From Methanosarcinales archaeon (GTDB lineage Archaea > Halobacteriota > Methanosarcinia > Methanosarcinales > Methanocomedenaceae): 9,796 nt of DNA. The stretch covers positions 1 to 9,796 of the forward strand of contig JAUWTY010000027.1 of the NCBI GenBank assembly GCA_030614485.1, given 5' to 3'. Position 1 is the first letter of the stretch. Every line of letters starts with the position of its first letter. Shown piece by piece: positions 6,917 to 9,796 of this stretch. Below the pieces are notes generated by a model. It saw only the letters and a list, made by a program, of their open reading frames with translations, was not told where the DNA came from and did no database searches. A program made the translations under genes and the position numbers.

Positions 6917-7543
6917 TTATTTTGTGGCAAGTGCCTTTTCGATGCCTGGTATCCTCTCCACCAGCGCCCTCTTTGAAACAATCATCTCCCCATACTTATA
7001 CAAAAAATACGCACGTATATAGTGAGCCTCAGACGCTCCAGCATCCGAGCGGGCAGCCCCAAGGTCTCCATTTTCAATGCTTCTCATCAGATATGAGCGA
7101 CGGATGTCCCCGTAGCGCAAATAATCCCAGTAAGCATCATCCCTCAAAGAAATACTGCCGCCATCCAGTTGTTCCTTAATGATTTTCATCAACCCCGTAT
7201 CATAAAGGATAAGCGCTTCCGTCAGGGGATTGACTCCTTCTCTGGGCGCTCCCATTTCAAGACTGGTCAGGAATCTATCCCTGGTCACGAGCGCACACGA
7301 AACATCCTTAAACTTTCCATATCCCCTCTGTTCATTAAAACGCCCTGTCCTACCGAGCTTTCCCAACTGTTCGGTGGTGGGATACTCATTAACAACTGTC
7401 ATTATGTCAATATCACTTTGCTCTGTGTCTTCTCCACGAACCACAGAGCCAAATAAAAATACCGAAATCAAATTATCCCCCAAGACTGTTTCTACTAATG
7501 TTGAATACTGCTTTGCCAGGCTTATTTTAAGAGTATTCATCAT
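6917..7543 (-). CDS. Minimal nucleotidyltransferase with a C-terminal HEPN-like helical domain
   Basis: This 208-residue protein opens with a pol-beta-type nucleotidyltransferase domain. GSVVRGEDTEQSDIDI at about residues 32-47 gives the G-S motif and the paired carboxylates D44 and D46; D80 in KFKDVSCAL may be the third metal ligand. From about residue 128 the protein is helical (DDAYWDYLRYGDIRRSYL, EAHYIRAYFLYKYGEMI), resembling the HEPN-type substrate-binding helices that accompany minimal nucleotidyltransferases. The canonical HEPN RNase motif R-x4-6-H is not evident. Stand-alone relatives act as toxin-antitoxin antitoxins that add nucleotides to a HEPN toxin, or as small-molecule nucleotidyltransferases. 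No separate toxin gene adjoins this one. The ATG at 7543 could instead be the next codon. A TTAAATA element about 26 bp upstream suggests a nearly leaderless message. Confidence 0.8.
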   Translation of the reverse strand: MMNTLKISLAKQYSTLVETVLGDNLISVFLFGSVVRGEDTEQSDIDIMTVVNEYPTTEQLGKLGRTGRFNEQRGYGKFKDVSCALVTRDRFLTSLEMGAPREGVNPLTEALILYDTGLMKIIKEQLDGGSISLRDDAYWDYLRYGDIRRSYLMRSIENGDLGAARSDAGASEAHYIRAYFLYKYGEMIVSKRALVERIPGIEKALATK

Positions 7544-7564
7544 AAATCATCTCTGCAAGATTCA

Positions 7565-7610
7565 TATTTAACTCTCCATATTTTTCATCCCACACAAAAC
7601 TATTTAACTC
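7565..7610. promoter_or_regulatory. Divergent promoter region with a repeated TATA-like element
   Basis: TATTTAACTC occurs exactly twice, at 7565-7574 and 7601-7610. The first copy, read on the minus strand as GAGTTAAATA, lies about 26 bp before the nucleotidyltransferase start. The second, read on the plus strand, would place a start near 7630, about 10 bases before the ABC ATPase TTG. Each copy could be the TATA box of one of the divergent genes; this is inference from spacing. Confidence 0.45.
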
Positions 7611-7640
7611 CACATCATCATCCTAATAATGTGATATAAT

Positions 7641-8561
7641 TTGATAACCGCAGATGGGATATTCAAAAACTATGGCAAGACACAGGCACTCAATAACGCC
7701 AGTCTGCACGTAGAAGAAGGCACCATACACGGCCTCATTGGTCCAAACGGCTCAGGCAAGAGCACCACCATCAAAATACTTTCCACCCTTGTCAGGCCCA
7801 ACCGGGGAGAGGTAAGCATAGGCGGTGTACCCCTGAAAAAAGGGAGTGCCATACGCCAGCAGATAGGAGTGGTCCCGGAAACCCCGAGGCTCCATGAATA
7901 CCTCACAGCCCACGAAGAGATCATGTCGTATGCAAGACTCTCCGGACTGGGCAGGGCACGGGCAAGAGACCGGGTGAATGCAGTTATAAAACAACTGGAT
8001 CTCGCAATGGTACAGAACCAGAAAATATCCCGTTTCTCCACAGGCATGAAAAAACGCGTGGCACTTGCCCTGGCAATGGTAGCAAACCCACCGGTGCTGC
8101 TGCTGGATGAACCCATGTCAGGACTTGACCCTGTGGTGCGGCGGCAGTTCAAGGACACTATCCTGGGGCTGGAAGGCAAGACCGTGCTGGTATCGGACCA
8201 TGACCTGTACACGGTAGATGAACTATGTACCAGTGTCACCATCCTTCAACAAGGTCGAACGCTCATCGAGGATAACATCGATTCACTCAGGGAAAAAGTG
8301 GGTAAGGTCAGTGTGGAGATAAAACCTCAGGACCCGGCACAGATATCTAACCTGGCAGCTGAACTTCAACAGATGAGTCGGGTTACTTCGGCTGAAGTGG
8401 AAAAAGACCGGGTAGTGGCCAGCGTGAACGACTCCGAAAAAGACATTCCAGAGGTTATACGCATGGCAGCCATATTCACCGAGATCGTGGAGGCAAGACC
8501 CAGCAAAATATCACTGGAAGAGATATTCATCAAACTTTCATCAGGTGGCGATAGAACGTGA
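7641..8561 (+). CDS. ABC-2 exporter ATP-binding protein, TTG start
   Basis: This 306-residue ABC ATPase carries every expected motif. Walker A is GPNGSGKST at residues 34-42. The Q-loop region is VVPETPRLHEY, with Glu in the usual Gln place, as is common in this exporter group. The signature is FSTGMKKR near 132-139, Walker B is LLLDEP at 153-158 with SGLDP after it, and the switch is SDHDL with H187. A C-terminal domain of about 90 residues follows. The start is a TTG at 7641: a TGA lies in frame at 7632 and no ATG or GTG comes between, and the resulting N-terminus MITADGIFKNYG is typical for the family. GTGAT 5 bases upstream is a modest ribosome-binding site. The 3' end overlaps the permease gene by 4 bp, implying translational coupling. 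The substrate is unknown. Confidence 0.93.
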   Translation: MITADGIFKNYGKTQALNNASLHVEEGTIHGLIGPNGSGKSTTIKILSTLVRPNRGEVSIGGVPLKKGSAIRQQIGVVPETPRLHEYLTAHEEIMSYARLSGLGRARARDRVNAVIKQLDLAMVQNQKISRFSTGMKKRVALALAMVANPPVLLLDEPMSGLDPVVRRQFKDTILGLEGKTVLVSDHDLYTVDELCTSVTILQQGRTLIEDNIDSLREKVGKVSVEIKPQDPAQISNLAAELQQMSRVTSAEVEKDRVVASVNDSEKDIPEVIRMAAIFTEIVEARPSKISLEEIFIKLSSGGDRT

Positions 8562-9520
8562 GTGGTCTACTTAGCATGTTGTTCGGATATATGTATCTCA
8601 CCTGGCTGGAATTCAGGTATCTAGTATCCCGCCGTACCCGTGCTTCATACATTATATTCATACTTATCTTCGGAATGTCATTGTACGGCATATCCATTCA
8701 GGACTATAGCGCTCAAGGTATGGAGACTACAGAGATATTAGGTGAACTGGAAATTGGGGATGCACCACTAATCGATATGTTAATTTTCATATTTATATTC
8801 GGGATGAGCACATTTGCTTCAGCAACAGGGGGCGAAGCTCCTGCTATTGTCATACCGGCACAACTGGGAGTAACCCTTATCATCATTGTCTCAATTTTTC
8901 TTGGCATCAACATGGTATCACGACTGGGAGCAAAGAATGCCGCATCCACTATATCCCGGGAAAAAGAGAGTAGAACGCTCTATCTTTATGCAAGTACAAC
9001 AAACACCAGACCTGCCATATATCTTGCAAAATTGAAGGCAGCCTATTTGACCACCCTGCCCATGATAGCAATAATGTTCCTGGGCGTGTACTGGATATGG
9101 ACTTCATACTTCGGGAGCCCTGATATGGTAACCATGCAATCAACATTCCAGAGCTTATTGTTCAATATGGTAATAATGACCCTGTGCACCACCATCCTGT
9201 TCACCTCGCTGGGCAGTCTGGTCTCGACCTTAAAGCGTGAGGAGGAATCAGCGGTAAGCCTCTCACGTAAATTCACCACACTGGCTGCAGCACTTACCAC
9301 ACTTTGGCTATTACTCCCAATCTTTGCAGTGACAGGTGGAAAGATGTATTCGTTGATCGAGACCTTGACAATGCTCTCCCCCATCACCCTGGACCTTATC
9401 GTACTATACGGCAATGAGAGTACCCTGCTCATCCAGTACGCTGGCATTCAACTTGCAGCAGCTGCAGTGCTCACTATACTGGGCATAATAGTCTTTATTA
9501 GGCAGGACATAGAATATTGA
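8558..9520 (+). CDS. ABC-2 type permease
   Basis: This 320-residue integral membrane protein has about seven hydrophobic segments, near residues 31-47, 71-90, 100-120, 162-181, 200-224, 240-260 and 292-315. Between the third and fourth is SREKESRTLYLYASTT followed by RPAIYLAKL, the ABC-2 permease coupling motif that contacts the ATPase. The start is a GTG in the overlap GTGA with the stop of the ATPase gene; AGGTGG at 8542-8547 is its ribosome-binding site. It presumably pairs with the ATPase as a 2+2 exporter in the cytoplasmic membrane. Substrate candidates such as drugs, lipids or peptides cannot be distinguished from sequence. No terminator is visible between this gene and the next. Confidence 0.92.
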   Translation: MSGLLSMLFGYMYLTWLEFRYLVSRRTRASYIIFILIFGMSLYGISIQDYSAQGMETTEILGELEIGDAPLIDMLIFIFIFGMSTFASATGGEAPAIVIPAQLGVTLIIIVSIFLGINMVSRLGAKNAASTISREKESRTLYLYASTTNTRPAIYLAKLKAAYLTTLPMIAIMFLGVYWIWTSYFGSPDMVTMQSTFQSLLFNMVIMTLCTTILFTSLGSLVSTLKREEESAVSLSRKFTTLAAALTTLWLLLPIFAVTGGKMYSLIETLTMLSPITLDLIVLYGNESTLLIQYAGIQLAAAAVLTILGIIVFIRQDIEY

Positions 9521-9566
9521 CCCTGTTTGCCGTTACAGAAGCGATCAAATATGAGAGGATATTGAA

Positions 9567-9794
9567 ATGACTGATAAAGCTAATGACGATGCTGAGGATT
9601 ATTTAGAGATAAAGATGGCAGCCGGCTGGTACATGACCATAACACTTGCAACAAGTGAGCGGTTTGAAAAAGATTATGTTGAGATAGCAAAGGAACGCGG
9701 CGGTCAGAAACGCAGTAGATTCAACCTCAACCCAAAATATACAAGGGACCTTGGTGAGGCATTAATAAAATTCGCAGATGCCAATAAACTATGA
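9567..9794 (+). CDS. Small conserved-looking protein of unknown function after the ABC exporter
   Basis: This complete 75-residue protein has no signal peptide or membrane segment. It is highly charged and shows a compact core, KMAAGWYMTITLATSERFE, then a basic patch around GGQKRSRFNLNP and a helical C-terminus, DLGEALIKFADA. The mix of beta-rich first half, basic turn and helix could suit a small nucleic-acid-binding fold, but I recognise no family and do not assign one. GAGAGG at 9553-9558 is a good ribosome-binding site, 8 bases before the ATG. It follows the permease gene by 46 bp on the same strand with no hairpin between, so co-transcription is likely. The TGA stop ends two bases before the window edge. 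Confidence 0.75.
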   Translation: MTDKANDDAEDYLEIKMAAGWYMTITLATSERFEKDYVEIAKERGGQKRSRFNLNPKYTRDLGEALIKFADANKL

Positions 9795-9796
9795 AA

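Noticed and set aside
7670..8242. Minus-strand open frame of about 190 codons opposite the ABC ATPase
   Set aside because: The serine-rich translation is typical of the reverse strand of an ABC gene, and all ABC motifs are on the plus strand.

Overview
The window is archaeal. It contains a stand-alone GMP synthase PP-loop subunit (archaea encode GMP synthase as two chains), a probable archaeosine-tRNA radical SAM enzyme, and a DUF1699 protein, a family I associate with Methanosarcinales. Promoter regions are AT-rich with TATA-like elements. A methanogenic or methane-oxidising member of the Methanosarcinales group is the best guess. No rRNA, tRNA, insertion sequence, CRISPR array or phage gene was seen, so this reads as ordinary chromosome.

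Layout. (1) 1-2718, minus strand: a three-gene operon of a membrane protein of unknown function, a MoxR-type AAA+ ATPase and a DUF58 protein with a vWA-like MIDAS motif. The DUF58 gene runs off the left edge. (2) 2719-2976: a divergent, very AT-rich control region with a 12-bp tandem repeat, a 19-bp palindrome over the likely TATA box, and a 10-bp inverted repeat over the likely transcription start of the next gene. (3) 2977-3366, plus strand: the DUF1699 gene, ending in a strong hairpin terminator shared with the convergent radical SAM gene. (4) 3434-6566, minus strand: guaAb, then a coiled-coil/zinc-ribbon protein with an internal duplication, then the RaSEA-like gene, which has its own upstream region with five TTAGG repeats. 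(5) 6567-6916: 350 bp without a secure gene, holding the guaAb promoter region and one doubtful small membrane ORF. (6) 6917-7543, minus strand: a minimal nucleotidyltransferase followed by a HEPN-like helical domain in one chain. (7) 7641-9794, plus strand: an ABC-2 exporter (ATPase from a TTG start, permease overlapping it by 4 bp) followed by a conserved-looking 75-residue protein with its own ribosome-binding site.

How the genes work together. MoxR plus DUF58 plus a membrane partner is a recurrent module in which a MoxR ATPase is thought to act as a chaperone-like activator on a vWA-type protein at the membrane. The ABC pair should form one homodimeric exporter of unknown substrate. guaAb, RaSEA and the nucleotidyltransferase all concern nucleotides or tRNA in some way, but they do not form an evident pathway. 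I found no clear new biological system. The best leads are the double-dyad promoter of DUF1699, the duplicated zinc-ribbon protein, the TTAGG array, and the uncharacterised small protein after the ABC exporter.
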